Source: Clostridiales bacterium
GTDB taxonomy: Bacteria > Bacillota > Clostridia > Christensenellales > Pumilibacteraceae
Assembly: GCA_029070965.1 (NCBI GenBank)
Contig: JAIEBI010000050.1
Coordinates: forward strand, 1 to 43,626
Direction of reading: 5' to 3'
DNA: 43,626 bases
This document shows positions 7,901 through 16,473 of the stretch, piece by piece. The stretch's first letter is position 1. Each line of letters opens with the position of its first letter. The translations under genes and the position numbers were made by a program. The notes beneath the pieces are model-generated. The model was not told the origin of the DNA and did no database searches. It saw only the letters and a program-made list of their open reading frames with translations.

Positions 7901-10900
7901 AAGCGCGTCGTCGGTGCCGTAGAACAGCGTAAGCCGTACGCTGACGGCAATCGGGTCTAACGACAGGTCGATTACGCCGCTTATTGCCATTTCCTTGCCG
8001 CCGACGGTCAGCACAAAGTCGGAAACGTTTACCGTTATCGTCTTTGCTGTTTGGGCGCAATCTATCATATCCATAATCGGCGAGATGAACGGAATGAGCT
8101 CGCTTATTTCCATATAGACGCCGTCGGGGGCTACTGCACGTTTTTCGGCGGGCGTGACCGTCAAGTCAAGTCCGAAGCCTATGCCCATTATATCGGCGTT
8201 TGTGGTTTGTACACCGCAAAGCACGCCGTCAGCCGTTTGGACGTTAAGCGCAATCGCCATTTGCTTTCCGTCGATATTGCAATTCACGTTAATTGCGCTA
8301 AGAACGTTGTCCGCTATTACGATATCCGCATTGACGGTGGTTTTGCCGAACGTAGCGGCAAGCGCCATGCCGTTTTGAGTGGGGGACAGCGTTATGTTGT
8401 TAAGTATATCCGATATAGATATCTCTTTGTTCAACGAATTAAGTAACGACGTGACTTTGTCGTTAAGTCCGAGTTCGGGCAGCGCCCCGTCTATTTGCGC
8501 CAAAAGGTCTTTTATCGCGTTCTTGCTAAGCGGCTGGACAAGCCTTACTGAGCCGTTGTTGATATCGAGGTACAAGGTCTTGTTTACCACCGATACGGTG
8601 ACGGGTGCGCCCGCTACGTCGAGCCGCGCTTTTACGGCTACGGTGTCAAGTGTGTATTCGCCGAGGTCGATATAAACGTTGCCGGTAATCGTTTGACCGT
8701 ATACCGTTACGCTCACGCCGAGGTCGAACGCGTTTTGCTTAACGAGCGGCAGTATGCAGTCTATTGCCGTAAGTATGTCGCTTGCCTTAACGTATTCCGC
8801 GGTATTTACCGCAGGTACTGTTACATTGCTTGCGGTTATGCCTTTCAAGCTGAAATCGAACGCCATTTGATAGTGGTCGCCGAACGGTCCGCCAATGCCG
8901 TCAAAGGTGAGCGTTACGTCGCCGCTCATATAGGATAAGTCGGTAGCCATGCAAAGCGTAGCCGACAAGGCGCCGCGCGATATGCCGATATTAATTTGTT
9001 CACCGTCGATGGAAAGCGAAGTGAGCATTGCAAATATCGTGTCTATTGTTTTCGTTATATCCGTTTTGCCGTCGGTTGTCAGCTCGTCCTGCGACGGGAT
9101 GATACCCAGCATAATATCGGTCATCTTGACTATGTACGGGCGTATGGGATCGGGCAGATTGGGGATAACGGCGTCCATAATTTCGTTAATGTCCTTTAAC
9201 TGTCCGCTGACCTTTATGCCGCCGACCTCAATATACGCCGTATCGCCTAGCAGTATGACCGTAAGACCAAGCGAATCTTCCCTGACGATTGCTTTGAGCA
9301 TTCCGTCTTCTATTGTGCAGTCAATAGCCGCGTTTAGCGTTACGTCGCCTATAACAACGTTGGCTACCGTATGTATGCCGCCCGCTTCAATCATTTGCGT
9401 AGCGGCGGACGCCAAAGCCGAAAGCGCGGAAATATCCATATATTCGTTCGCGTCGGTAGGCGCGGTTATGGCGTGGCTCTTTTGGGCGGCGGTAATATTG
9501 ATATTAAGCTCGACGTTTACGCCGTTTATTGTGGCGGCAACAGCGATATTGCCCAATTTAAGATTAATGGCAACAGCTATATCGTAGCCCTCTACGTTAA
9601 GCGCAACGTTAAGTGTGCCGTCCGTCATTGTCAAGGACTTGATTGCACCGCTCATAGCTTCGGTCAAGTTTATTTCGGGCATTTCGTAATCGCCTGCAAT
9701 CAGCCCAACAAGCTGCATTATCGAGGATATAAATGAATTATCCGCCGTATCGAGCTTGGCTTTTATGTCGTTTATGCCGACGTATGCCGTGCCGTCTACG
9801 TACGTTACGGTTATATCCTGACCGAGCGCGCTAAGTCCGCCCGTTGCCGCTATGCCGACGGTGTTCTTGTCATTGTCGGTAAGTTTGTCTAATGCAAAGC
9901 TGCCGCTTATATCGTTACGTGTTCCGTCAATCTCAGCATAACCGTCTATTTCGGCGGTGTAGTAATCCGCGTCGAGGTAGGGTTTAGCTTGCTTGATCAG
10001 CGTGGCAAGGTCGGCAAAGGTGAGTGCGTCGTTTGTTTCGGGTGCTATCACTTCGCGCAACGCGGGCTCGCTTATATTAAGGTCGGCGGCTATATCGGCC
10101 TTTACGCCGAACAAATCGACGTTTACGCCGAGCGCGAGCGAACTGAGCTTGCCGTCAGCGCGAGTGAGCGTTAAGTTAATAGGCATGCCTATAAAGTTAA
10201 GACCGAGGTCGAGCGAATTGTCGTTTACCGAAACGGTGTCCAGCATTTCCGCTATTTCGTTGACCGACGACGGCAACATCGCTTTGAACAGTTTTTCGTA
10301 CTTGTTAAATCCGGTAACGTCGAGCAGTGCGGTCAAAAGCTGAGGAAGCTCCTCGATAGTGCCGCGTACGGTCACGCCGAGCGCAGTCGCGTAAACAGTT
10401 CCGTCGACGTACGTGACGAGCACGTCAATGCCAGCGACGTTGAGCGTTGCTTCCGCTTTGACGCCTTCCGTTCTATCGACGTACGCGGAAAGCCCGACAG
10501 TCGTATCGTTAAGGGTGAGCGTACCGTCTATGCCGTAAGTTTTTTGCATTGCGGTGGCGGCAATGTCGGGAACAAAGTCGAGCAAGCCCGACAAATCCTT
10601 TGCGCCGTCCAAAGGCGGGAAGGCGGGAGAGGTTTTAAGCGGTTCGACGTTGATTTCTATTATGGTATCGCCGATAGTCACGTTGCCCGTTATGGAGTCG
10701 AGCGATTTATCCTCGCTGTTAATAAAGATAGACGCGACAACTTGAACGTTGTTAAGCGCGGGGATAATATCGGACAGGTCGAGCGAGAACGACATGGGAA
10801 TTTCGGTTATGCCGTCCTCCTCGGTCATTTCGCAGTCCTTGAATATGACGTCCAGCATGTCGCCGCCGAATATCTTGTTTGTGTCAAGCTCGCCAAAGCT

Positions 10901-12238
10901 CAAAAGTCCTTTGAGTAAGGGATCCTCGGTAAGCTTTTTGGCGTCCTCGGTGGAAACGTAGCCGTTTATGTCGTTGTTCTTAACGTAAACCTTGTCGCCC
11001 GCATACTTGACGTATAAGCCGTTGCCGAGCATAGCCTGTATTTCGAGCGTGTCGAGGTTGACCGAAAGGTTAAGGTCGTACGCCGACAAATCGCCCAAAA
11101 GCGGAATGCCGTTGACATTTATGTCCGCGGTAAGGTCGAGGTTTTTCTCGCCCGAAAGATAGTCGGCAAACGCCGCGGCAAGATAGTCGGACGCCGAAAG
11201 GGGACCGCTTTGATCGATTTCGGGCGGCTTGTAGTCGGGATGAGCTTTGGCTTGATCGACGTACGGCTGGAAAAAGTCCTTTTCGGGGATTTCGCCGTTT
11301 TCGTCGTCAATCATAGTGAACGTTTCAAGGTTGTCGCCGCTGCAACGCATTGCGCCGAGCACGGGAATCTCTATATCGTATTCTTCCAGCGTGCGCGTGG
11401 AAATGGGGTTCCACTGCGAATCGACGGTTACGGTAATCTTGACCGAGTAGAATTTGGGGTTTTGGTCGGCGCCGCCCAGTGTGCGCACCTCGTTGCGGTA
11501 GTACAGCGACGATTCGGTGGGGTCGAGGGTGAGCGTGAACACGTAGTTGCCGTCGGCATCGGGCACGAGACTTTCGGGAACGTCAAAGCTCACATCGGCA
11601 TCGTCGCTGCCGTTGCTGTTAAGCCGAGGCGCCGTGGACGCGTTTTCATCCTTGACTGACAGTATTGTGTTCTTGTTGATTATGTATTTGCTAAGCTGGT
11701 TGGGAACCGCGCCGTAGTTTCGGCTGTACTGCTCGTACGACATTTGCGAGGCCGTTTTGGAAAAAGTGACCTTTTTGCCGTCTACCTTGGCATCGCGGTA
11801 AATGATTACGCCGTTGTCGATATATTTTTGTTCGGCTAAGCTTTTAAGACTGGACGTGGAAATCGTTTCGGTAAAAACTATGTTTTGGTCGTATACCACG
11901 CGGGTGTTGGTAAGGTATTGAGTGTAGTTGCCTACGCCTATGTCAGCCGAAACCTTGCCGTCGGTGTAGCCCTTGAAATACTTGGCATGGTGGATTTTGT
12001 ACGCGGTGTATTGAAGATTGGACAACAAGTCGTAATCGGCAGGGGAGCCCGTGGTCGGCGGCTGCGATTCCATGACAATCGTTTCGCCCCACTTTGCCGC
12101 GAACCTGCGGTTGTCGGTGTGAAATACGTTGGTAAATCCGGCAACTATGCCCAAAATAAGAATGGTTGCTATTATGTAAATTATGACGTTACGCCGAGAA
12201 ATCAGCGAGGATCTTTTGGATAAGAGAGAATTTGACAT
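4949..12238 (-). CDS. Giant membrane-anchored protein of repeated beta-rich modules
   Basis: At 2,429 residues this is by far the longest gene here. A short basic N-terminus (ending SRRN) precedes one hydrophobic helix (about residues 18-37), giving a signal-anchor with the rest outside the cell. Residues about 350-1,550 contain roughly six modules spaced 180-230 residues apart. Each is marked by two beta strands around a turn such as TYVDGTVYATALGV, TYVDGTAYVGINDIK or LLGDTAYIEVGGIK, then an amphipathic helix such as IEELPQLLTALLD. Weaker copies occur near residues 1,778 and 2,137. The strand-turn-Y-strand-helix pattern recalls LolA/LppX/LprG lipoprotein-carrier folds; this is inference. There is no LPXTG signal. 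Promoter and GGAG site precede the ATG. Function is unknown; lipid handling or an envelope-spanning scaffold are guesses. Confidence 0.85.
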   Translation of the reverse strand: MSNSLLSKRSSLISRRNVIIYIIATILILGIVAGFTNVFHTDNRRFAAKWGETIVMESQPPTTGSPADYDLLSNLQYTAYKIHHAKYFKGYTDGKVSADIGVGNYTQYLTNTRVVYDQNIVFTETISTSSLKSLAEQKYIDNGVIIYRDAKVDGKKVTFSKTASQMSYEQYSRNYGAVPNQLSKYIINKNTILSVKDENASTAPRLNSNGSDDADVSFDVPESLVPDADGNYVFTLTLDPTESSLYYRNEVRTLGGADQNPKFYSVKITVTVDSQWNPISTRTLEEYDIEIPVLGAMRCSGDNLETFTMIDDENGEIPEKDFFQPYVDQAKAHPDYKPPEIDQSGPLSASDYLAAAFADYLSGEKNLDLTADINVNGIPLLGDLSAYDLNLSVNLDTLEIQAMLGNGLYVKYAGDKVYVKNNDINGYVSTEDAKKLTEDPLLKGLLSFGELDTNKIFGGDMLDVIFKDCEMTEEDGITEIPMSFSLDLSDIIPALNNVQVVASIFINSEDKSLDSITGNVTIGDTIIEINVEPLKTSPAFPPLDGAKDLSGLLDFVPDIAATAMQKTYGIDGTLTLNDTTVGLSAYVDRTEGVKAEATLNVAGIDVLVTYVDGTVYATALGVTVRGTIEELPQLLTALLDVTGFNKYEKLFKAMLPSSVNEIAEMLDTVSVNDNSLDLGLNFIGMPINLTLTRADGKLSSLALGVNVDLFGVKADIAADLNISEPALREVIAPETNDALTFADLATLIKQAKPYLDADYYTAEIDGYAEIDGTRNDISGSFALDKLTDNDKNTVGIAATGGLSALGQDITVTYVDGTAYVGINDIKAKLDTADNSFISSIMQLVGLIAGDYEMPEINLTEAMSGAIKSLTMTDGTLNVALNVEGYDIAVAINLKLGNIAVAATINGVNVELNINITAAQKSHAITAPTDANEYMDISALSALASAATQMIEAGGIHTVANVVIGDVTLNAAIDCTIEDGMLKAIVREDSLGLTVILLGDTAYIEVGGIKVSGQLKDINEIMDAVIPNLPDPIRPYIVKMTDIMLGIIPSQDELTTDGKTDITKTIDTIFAMLTSLSIDGEQINIGISRGALSATLCMATDLSYMSGDVTLTFDGIGGPFGDHYQMAFDFSLKGITASNVTVPAVNTAEYVKASDILTAIDCILPLVKQNAFDLGVSVTVYGQTITGNVYIDLGEYTLDTVAVKARLDVAGAPVTVSVVNKTLYLDINNGSVRLVQPLSKNAIKDLLAQIDGALPELGLNDKVTSLLNSLNKEISISDILNNITLSPTQNGMALAATFGKTTVNADIVIADNVLSAINVNCNIDGKQMAIALNVQTADGVLCGVQTTNADIMGIGFGLDLTVTPAEKRAVAPDGVYMEISELIPFISPIMDMIDCAQTAKTITVNVSDFVLTVGGKEMAISGVIDLSLDPIAVSVRLTLFYGTDDALAVTVIYENNVVYVEIGKIKLSFNVATDMAVINDAMAKYLPEYLSLKDIGSMMSSISSLIKDIKNIAAADGAEEILGIMFSQDNAYGKSMIVQALDMIRIGKFNDAVTASVIVMDSPFTVTLDVTPIISDGKVDFKLGVAASNLLNLNLTAKLIFSDSPLGAITPTDAANYTPVVEFVNAVINAVNTITAKVPDQVTTDEDGNTTTVSQIAFSVDTFAFDYDIFKILTTVDENGEIVEVQDEAGRPAIVTDEAGNKVVKQHIDVNNIEGNQALKFKYVTTTQTIDGVDTKSSKIFIEAHIKLDIKESDDGVTQSTASKLGFPIKLNLYVAPTEQYPDGLAYLHYEEANGYGEKISLDYNSIMEIVAAALDILSVDDATVESLLGKYRLDIDKTVFESMAIAGLDSIKDLLNNLIKAVDEAKLALGDAKAAWSRMQNAGSIDALIYEMMNDEKSVEGETVTESTIKTLLDSTISHIKAAIALFKTDDGEDDEQNNEDGQINGALFGKVVNAVYFQSANSALSAYVDNAVATGTEGWATVEVASSGDKINSIGVDNLDVNKAKLNTFDMQFTAGQELDITVPTSEFTTDSKTAYSDFANIKHLLFDVMNTANMLEFEIGGLDTDDGISLNLHIGKLQLENVKIKIDAKVKILDNGKDASPRYSTAADIELQIPKMTVLSTAILNGIVLPECTTRLFFYDDVIYIVGRDWQHGTKKDNITRSYNSLINGIYWKTEEVQAAFTVSELGYMMSNDIEKFLNEFVFRLLPLSRCVNSIGDMDVQQTIIDNVTKEDTNNNTQNTLAQIFKSYQYNNGSHDIVIGLAELAGSTALSDVSLSLIGANDGDKNILDNYIQRLTLATSMVGLIDVSMDVSLRNVSTPTVYYTDKALKQPSPNNIATEFKRQELESTGLSSTTINGTKYTIDGSTATVYSNRTPTGKDSDVKSLINTILANVTRDKAGKITAVINREGGIQWTRPWQAAYEASLAA

Positions 12239-12282
12239 TATGTCTCCGATGTTATCGAAAAATTACACATTTTATAGTGATT

Positions 12283-12311
12283 ATTTTAACATTTTTACTT
12301 ATTTTTGTCAA
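12283..12311 (-). promoter_or_regulatory. Promoter of the giant gene
   Basis: Minus-strand -35 TTGACA, 17-base spacer, -10 TAAAAT, about 45 bases before the ATG at 12238, with CGGAGAC as ribosome binding site. Confidence 0.8.
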
Positions 12312-12319
12312 GAACAATT

Positions 12320-12455
12320 TAGACACTTTCATATATTTATGTATAAATTGCCCCCAAATTGCCCGTTTTTGGGTCAAAAACGTGTAAATATCGTGAAATC
12401 GCAAAAAATAATTTTTTGAGGTAACAAAAACGGGATTTTGTTACCTTTTTTCGCT
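12320..12455 (+). ncRNA. Candidate small RNA transcription unit
   Basis: A plausible plus-strand promoter (TTAGAC, 17 bases, TATAAA near 12320-12348) is followed by about 70 bases without a credible open frame. Then comes a strong terminator: GGTAACAAAA, six-base loop, TTTTGTTACC and TTTTTT (about 12420-12452). No known RNA family is recognised. The call rests only on the promoter-terminator arrangement. Confidence 0.3.
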
Positions 12456-12566
12456 ATATACAATATACGGAACTTTTTGTCGAAATATGTCTATATGTTG
12501 TGTGTATGATACAATTGTGTAATGTCGGCGAAAATCAATCGTAAGTATCGACAAAATCCGCAAGCT

Positions 12567-12619
12567 AAAACGACACACACAAAGTGTATGTCGTTTTTTG
12601 TGGTAGCGGGGGCGGGGTT
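12567..12619. repeat. Direct-repeat copy of tRNA 3' end and terminator (copy 1)
   Basis: These 53 bases repeat 12779-12832 with a single-base length difference. On the minus strand they hold the last about 20 bases of the initiator tRNA (T-stem 3' half, acceptor 3' strand and CCA), then the CGACATACAC-GTGTGTGTCG terminator hairpin. The rest of the tRNA is absent, so this copy is a remnant, not a gene. Confidence 0.8.
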
Positions 12620-12778
12620 GCCCGCGGACTGCGCGAGCGGGCTTTGCGCAAGCGCAAGCGCCTAGCGAACATGCACCGTCAGGCTTATTGTTTGATAGGC
12701 TCGGTTATTCTTTTTATATCAAATAATAAACATTATTGTCTACGCGGTGCATTCTCACCGCCTAGTCCACCGCATAAA
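12620..12778. repeat. Hairpin-rich segment between duplicated tRNA ends
   Basis: The segment contains GCCCGC/GCGGGC (12620-12642), a GCGCAAGCGC-rich hairpin, and an outer pair ATGCACCG (12671-12678)/CGGTGCAT (12745-12752). That pair encloses TTATTGTTTGATA/TATCAAATAATAA (12685-12729). It encodes nothing credible and resembles the other nested-hairpin elements of the window. Confidence 0.6.
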
Positions 12779-12811
12779 AAAACGACACACACAAAAGTGT
12801 ATGTCGTTTTT
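12779..12811 (-). terminator. Terminator of the initiator tRNA gene
   Basis: On the minus strand, AACGACATACAC, a TTTT loop and GTGTGTGTCGTT followed by TTTTT lie directly after the tRNA CCA end. Confidence 0.85.
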
Positions 12812-12813
12812 TG

Positions 12814-12890
<77 letters not shown>

Positions 12891-12902
12891 TCAAGTGTTG
12901 TT

Positions 12903-12931
12903 ATTATACTACATAAGATTATGCTTGTCAA
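12903..12931 (-). promoter_or_regulatory. Promoter of the tRNA-fMet gene
   Basis: Minus-strand consensus: TTGACA, 17 bases, TATAAT, 12 bases before the mature 5' end. Confidence 0.9.
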
Positions 12932-12997
12932 CCGTTTTTTGCTATACTTTTTAAGTGGATTTTGTCGATTTTACTACCGAGCTATTAAATTTCACTA

Positions 12998-13026
12998 TTG
13001 ACAAGGTATTGTTTGTAGTGTATAAT
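12998..13026 (+). promoter_or_regulatory. Promoter of rtcB
   Basis: TTGACA, 17 bases, TATAAT; divergent from the tRNA promoter, with the -35 boxes about 66 bases apart. Confidence 0.85.
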
Positions 13027-13075
13027 AACCGTATAAGGAAAAATGCGGGTTTACGTAAAAGGGGAATAGCATTTT

Positions 13076-14260
13076 ATGAATGACAATCTTAAAATATTTA
13101 CCGACAACGTCGAGCCGGAAGCGGTCAATCAAGTTTACAATTTGATTGCACAACCGCCGTTTAGCGGTTCGCAGGTGCGTATTATGCCCGACGTCCACGT
13201 GGGAATGAACTGCGTGGTCGGGTTTACCTCTACATATTCGGACAAGATAATACCCAACGTTTTGGGTAGCGATTTGGGTTGCGGTATGCTTACCGTATAC
13301 CTCGGCGACGGGGATATATCGCTCAAAGCGTTGGACGACTTTATCCGCGCCAAAATTCCGTGCGGCAGTAATTACCGCAAGGAGGTGAACGGCGAGGCGC
13401 ACGTTAAAAAGCTGGATTGCTTTTCCGATCTGCGCGACTTCGACAGGCTGTACGGCTCGCTCGGCACGCTGGGCGGCGGCAATCACTTTATCGAGGTGGA
13501 CAAGGACGACGACGGCGGGCTGTATTTGGTTATACACAGCGGCTCGCGTAACCTCGGTTTGCAGGTGGCTAAGATTTACCAAAAGCTTGCCGTGCACGAC
13601 TGCAAGTTTTGCGCCGACGAGGAAAAGGCGGCGGCGTCCGACAGGCTTAAAGCTTGCGGCAAGCAGGCGGAAATTCCCGCCGCGCTAACCGCTATTTCGG
13701 CTAAGTATGCGCACAAAACAAAAATTCCCAACGACTTTTGCTACCTCGACAACGATAACATGGCGGCGTATATTCACGACCTTAAACTGTGCCAAGAGTT
13801 TGCCGTTATGAACAGGCGCAAGATGGCGGACGATATTTTGAAGTTTTTACATATTTCGCGTGCGCAATCGTTCGAGACGGTGCATAACTTTATAGATACC
13901 GACAACATTATCCGCAAGGGCGCCATACCCGCGCACAAAGGTCAGCGCGTAATTATCCCTATGAATATGCGCGACGGCTGCCTTATCGCCGTAGGTAAGG
14001 GCAACCCCGACTGGAACAATTCCGCACCGCACGGCGCGGGAAGACTGCTCAAACGCAGTGAAGCCAAGGACTACTTTACCGTGGACGAGTTCAAGCAGCA
14101 AATGCAGGGCATATACACGACAACCGTCGGTATGTCAACGCTTGATGAATCGCCTATGGTATATAAGCCTATGGACGAAATCGTGCGGTTAATAGAACCT
14201 ACGGTGGAAATCGAAAAGATAGTAAAGCCCATTTACAACTTTAAGGCTGGTGAGCAGTAA
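13076..14260 (+). CDS. rtcB: RNA-splicing ligase RtcB
   Basis: The 394-aa protein has the RtcB metal and guanylylation signatures in order: MPDVHVG (about residue 37), GSDLGCG with the Mn2+-binding Cys69, GGGNHFIE with His137, HSGSRNLG with His154, and SAPHGAGR with His319 as the expected GMP-accepting histidine. It would join RNA 2',3'-cyclic phosphate (or 3'-phosphate) ends to 5'-OH ends with GTP in the cytosol. The length fits the short bacterial form. ATG at 13076 follows AAAAGGGG. It is divergent from the initiator tRNA gene. In bacteria RtcB is associated with repair of cleaved tRNA or rRNA; its substrate here is unknown. Confidence 0.95.
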   Translation: MNDNLKIFTDNVEPEAVNQVYNLIAQPPFSGSQVRIMPDVHVGMNCVVGFTSTYSDKIIPNVLGSDLGCGMLTVYLGDGDISLKALDDFIRAKIPCGSNYRKEVNGEAHVKKLDCFSDLRDFDRLYGSLGTLGGGNHFIEVDKDDDGGLYLVIHSGSRNLGLQVAKIYQKLAVHDCKFCADEEKAAASDRLKACGKQAEIPAALTAISAKYAHKTKIPNDFCYLDNDNMAAYIHDLKLCQEFAVMNRRKMADDILKFLHISRAQSFETVHNFIDTDNIIRKGAIPAHKGQRVIIPMNMRDGCLIAVGKGNPDWNNSAPHGAGRLLKRSEAKDYFTVDEFKQQMQGIYTTTVGMSTLDESPMVYKPMDEIVRLIEPTVEIEKIVKPIYNFKAGEQ

Positions 14261-14305
14261 TTTATCAATCAAGCTACGGCTAACTAAATATCGGGAGGGA
14301 AATTT

Positions 14306-14686
14306 ATGCAACTGCAACTGTCCGAATACACGGAGAGCATGGGACGGATCAACATTGACGGTGAAATGCTTATGGAGCTTATGGGACTGCCTATCGACGA
14401 GCAGCTGACGCGGTTCGCGGTGGAAACCATAAAATCGGTCAACGGCGCGCAGGGCGCGAGCAGTACATCCAAAATGGAACCGCCCGATAAATGCTATGCG
14501 GTTAAAAGCATAATAACAAAAGGCGGCGTCGTAGTGGGCGTGGAGTTTGCCGGCAGGTTCGGCAGGGTGTACGGCTTTTTGGACGAGTATTGCAACATAG
14601 AATACAGCACGTACTACGACAGCCAAAACAGCCAAACGCACAGCACCGACTGCGTGCTGCGCTGGGTGGGCGAGAAGAATAATTAA
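14306..14686 (+). CDS. Hypothetical protein, 126 aa, downstream of rtcB
   Basis: I do not recognise a family. ATG at 14306 is well placed behind GGGAGGG. The 126-aa soluble protein has a helical N-terminus (residues 1-45) and a C-terminal half of alternating hydrophobic strands (VKSIITKGGVVVGVEFAG and a following VYGFLDEY). There is no signal peptide. It lies 45 bases after rtcB in the same direction with no terminator between, so cotranscription is likely. The stop codon lies inside an AATTAAGAATT repeat. Confidence 0.65.
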   Translation: MQLQLSEYTESMGRINIDGEMLMELMGLPIDEQLTRFAVETIKSVNGAQGASSTSKMEPPDKCYAVKSIITKGGVVVGVEFAGRFGRVYGFLDEYCNIEYSTYYDSQNSQTHSTDCVLRWVGEKNN

Positions 14687-14714
14687 GAATTAAGAATGTA
14701 GAATTAAGAATTAT
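14681..14714. repeat. AATTAAGAATT repeat
   Basis: Three near-identical units with one GTAGAATT variant overlap the stop codon of the preceding gene. Confidence 0.75.
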
Positions 14715-14816
14715 TGTACAATAAACCGTAATTTAGCGGGACAAAGGCCTATTTTAATTGGTTATAATAGTGAGTAAAATTAATGCCCACTTCGTTTAAT
14801 ACATAGGAGGGTCTTT

Positions 14817-15359
14817 ATGAAAATCAAGAAGTTGCTGATATCGCTGTTGCTATTGATAAGCTGTATGTTTGCTCTGGCAGGGTGTGGGAATCAATATAAC
14901 GCCACTTTGACTTACACGCGATATGATGGCCTTAAAGGGTATATCAATGAGGGCTTTTTAGAAGAAAATAAAATTTACGGCGCTTGTTATGAAACTTATT
15001 CCGAAGAAAATGGCACGGAATATGTTAGATTAAAGGACGAAACGTTTCCGCGTACTCGAACTTTTATTATTAAATCTAAAAAAGAATTTGACAATATCTT
15101 TATTGAAAAACCGCAGGAACTGAATATTGATTTTGAAAATCAAATACTCATAATTCATACTGATACAACTCTTTATAACCGACCGATTAAGCTACAAACC
15201 GTGAAAGCAGATGACAATATTTTAACGATCAAAATGAAAATGAACGATGGTAAACACGGAGTGGGCAGCGCGAGTATGCCTTGTCAAATATATTTATTTG
15301 TCGTTATGGATAAGGTAGATATAACAACGGCTAACTGCGAACTATTGAACGCAGGATAA
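14817..15359 (+). CDS. Putative lipoprotein (paralogue 1)
   Basis: The 180-aa protein opens with a lipoprotein signal peptide (MKIKKLLISLLLLISCMFA followed by lipobox LAGC), so it should be lipid-anchored outside the membrane. The mature part is strand-rich, with a segment from IKSKKEFDNIF to a late IYLFVVMDKVDI that parallels the next gene. ATG at 14817 follows AGGAGG. The signal peptide is almost identical to that of the downstream gene, so the two probably arose by tandem duplication and then diverged. Base composition is clearly more AT-rich than the flanking housekeeping genes. Function is unknown. Confidence 0.75.
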   Translation: MKIKKLLISLLLLISCMFALAGCGNQYNATLTYTRYDGLKGYINEGFLEENKIYGACYETYSEENGTEYVRLKDETFPRTRTFIIKSKKEFDNIFIEKPQELNIDFENQILIIHTDTTLYNRPIKLQTVKADDNILTIKMKMNDGKHGVGSASMPCQIYLFVVMDKVDITTANCELLNAG

Positions 15360-15398
15360 ATCGAGTAAACACTAATCCCATTTACATAGGAGGCTTTG

Positions 15399-16235
15399 AT
15401 GAAAGTCAAGAAGTCGCTAATGTCGCTGTTGCTCTTGATAAGTTGTATGTTTGCTTTTTCGGCTTGCTCAAAAGAAGATACTACTTGCTTGAACTTTGAC
15501 GAAAACAGCACTGTAACTTTAACATATAGTTGTGTGGATGAAGAAAAGAATTTTGAAGCCGAACTAAACGCCGAGCAGTCGCGCGATTTGATACTTGCCT
15601 TAAATAAAATCACTTACGTCGAAGTAAAAGAACATATTGATTTCGGTCCTTCATACGACTGTTTGAGAATGGCTATCGGAAACGATAATCTCGCTTTATA
15701 CGACGTTTGGTATAAGATTAATTATGGCGGATATTTCTATTTTAACGGAAAATTTTGCGAAACGAAAGAGAAATTCAAATTTTTAGGTTCTTATATGAAT
15801 GAATACTCTCCCGATTATATTTCGAATAGTGTTTCTTTCGGAGTGCAATATGTAAGACCGGGCGTCGCTACAGAAGATAACTGTCAAATAATTAAAAGCG
15901 TTAGCGAACTTAATGATTATATCGCAGCTAAAACACAAAATACTGATTTGCCCGATTATGTATTGTTCCGAGACGAAGTAATTAGTAAGTATAACGACGA
16001 GTATTTTAAAAATTCTTTTATAGTCATTGTTATGAAAGCAGTCAGTAGCGGTTCATTTGATTTCAGGATAAACGATGTTCTAATAAGCAAAGATAGATTG
16101 ATTATCAATTATGAAATTTCTTTGCCTGCGGGCGAAGACGCCGCAACTTGTGATATGGCATATTGGTATTCTTTTGTTGAATTAAGCAATGAATATAGTA
16201 CAATAAACAATGTGGATTTAATTGGATTAGAATAA
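15399..16235 (+). CDS. Putative lipoprotein (paralogue 2), PrcB-like C-terminus
   Basis: The 278-aa protein starts MKVKKSLMSLLLLISCMFA with lipobox FSAC, a near copy of the previous leader. ATG at 15399 follows TAGGAGG. The C-terminal 100 residues (from IIKSVSELNDYIA through YFKNSFIVIVMKAVSSGS to a CDMAYWYSFVEL end) resemble the PrcB_C-type beta domain found in clostridial lipoproteins. That assignment is by pattern only. The coding sequence is AT-rich. It lies 39 bases after paralogue 1 without a terminator and is followed by a strong hairpin at 16301. Function is unknown. Confidence 0.75.
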   Translation: MKVKKSLMSLLLLISCMFAFSACSKEDTTCLNFDENSTVTLTYSCVDEEKNFEAELNAEQSRDLILALNKITYVEVKEHIDFGPSYDCLRMAIGNDNLALYDVWYKINYGGYFYFNGKFCETKEKFKFLGSYMNEYSPDYISNSVSFGVQYVRPGVATEDNCQIIKSVSELNDYIAAKTQNTDLPDYVLFRDEVISKYNDEYFKNSFIVIVMKAVSSGSFDFRINDVLISKDRLIINYEISLPAGEDAATCDMAYWYSFVELSNEYSTINNVDLIGLE

Positions 16236-16300
16236 ATAGTATTTAGATGTAGCAAAGACGATAAATTGCAATTTAGTCTACTTAATACGCTTAAATATTT

Positions 16301-16340
16301 AAACAGCTCTCGAACAATTTGTCCGAGAGCTGTTTGTTTT
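16301..16340. terminator. Terminator after the lipoprotein pair
   Basis: AAACAGCTCTCG pairs perfectly with CGAGAGCTGTTT around an 11-base loop and is followed by GTTTT. Confidence 0.75.
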
Positions 16341-16457
16341 GCGCAATATTTGCGCACAAATAATTTTTTAATGCGCAAAACTTACGCAAGTATTATGGAA
16401 TAAATGCGCAATATTTGCGCATTTATAGTTGACATAATGCGCAAAATATGTTAGGGT
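16340..16457. promoter_or_regulatory. Operator cluster and promoter of the toxin-antitoxin pair
   Basis: TGCGCAATATTTGCGCA occurs twice as an exact palindrome (16340-16356 and 16405-16421). A degenerate copy, TGCGCAAAACTTACGCA (16372-16388), and a half-site TGCGCAAAATATG (16438-16450) are also present. The half-site lies inside the spacer of a promoter with -35 TTGACA (16429-16434) and -10 TAGGGT (16452-16457). The layout suits cooperative repression by the HTH protein encoded next. Confidence 0.75.
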
Positions 16458-16473
16458 AATATAGAGGTGAATT

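Noticed and set aside
12600-12619. Second tRNA gene at the upstream repeat copy
   Set aside because: Only the 3' terminal portion is present; there is no anticodon arm, D arm or 5' acceptor strand.
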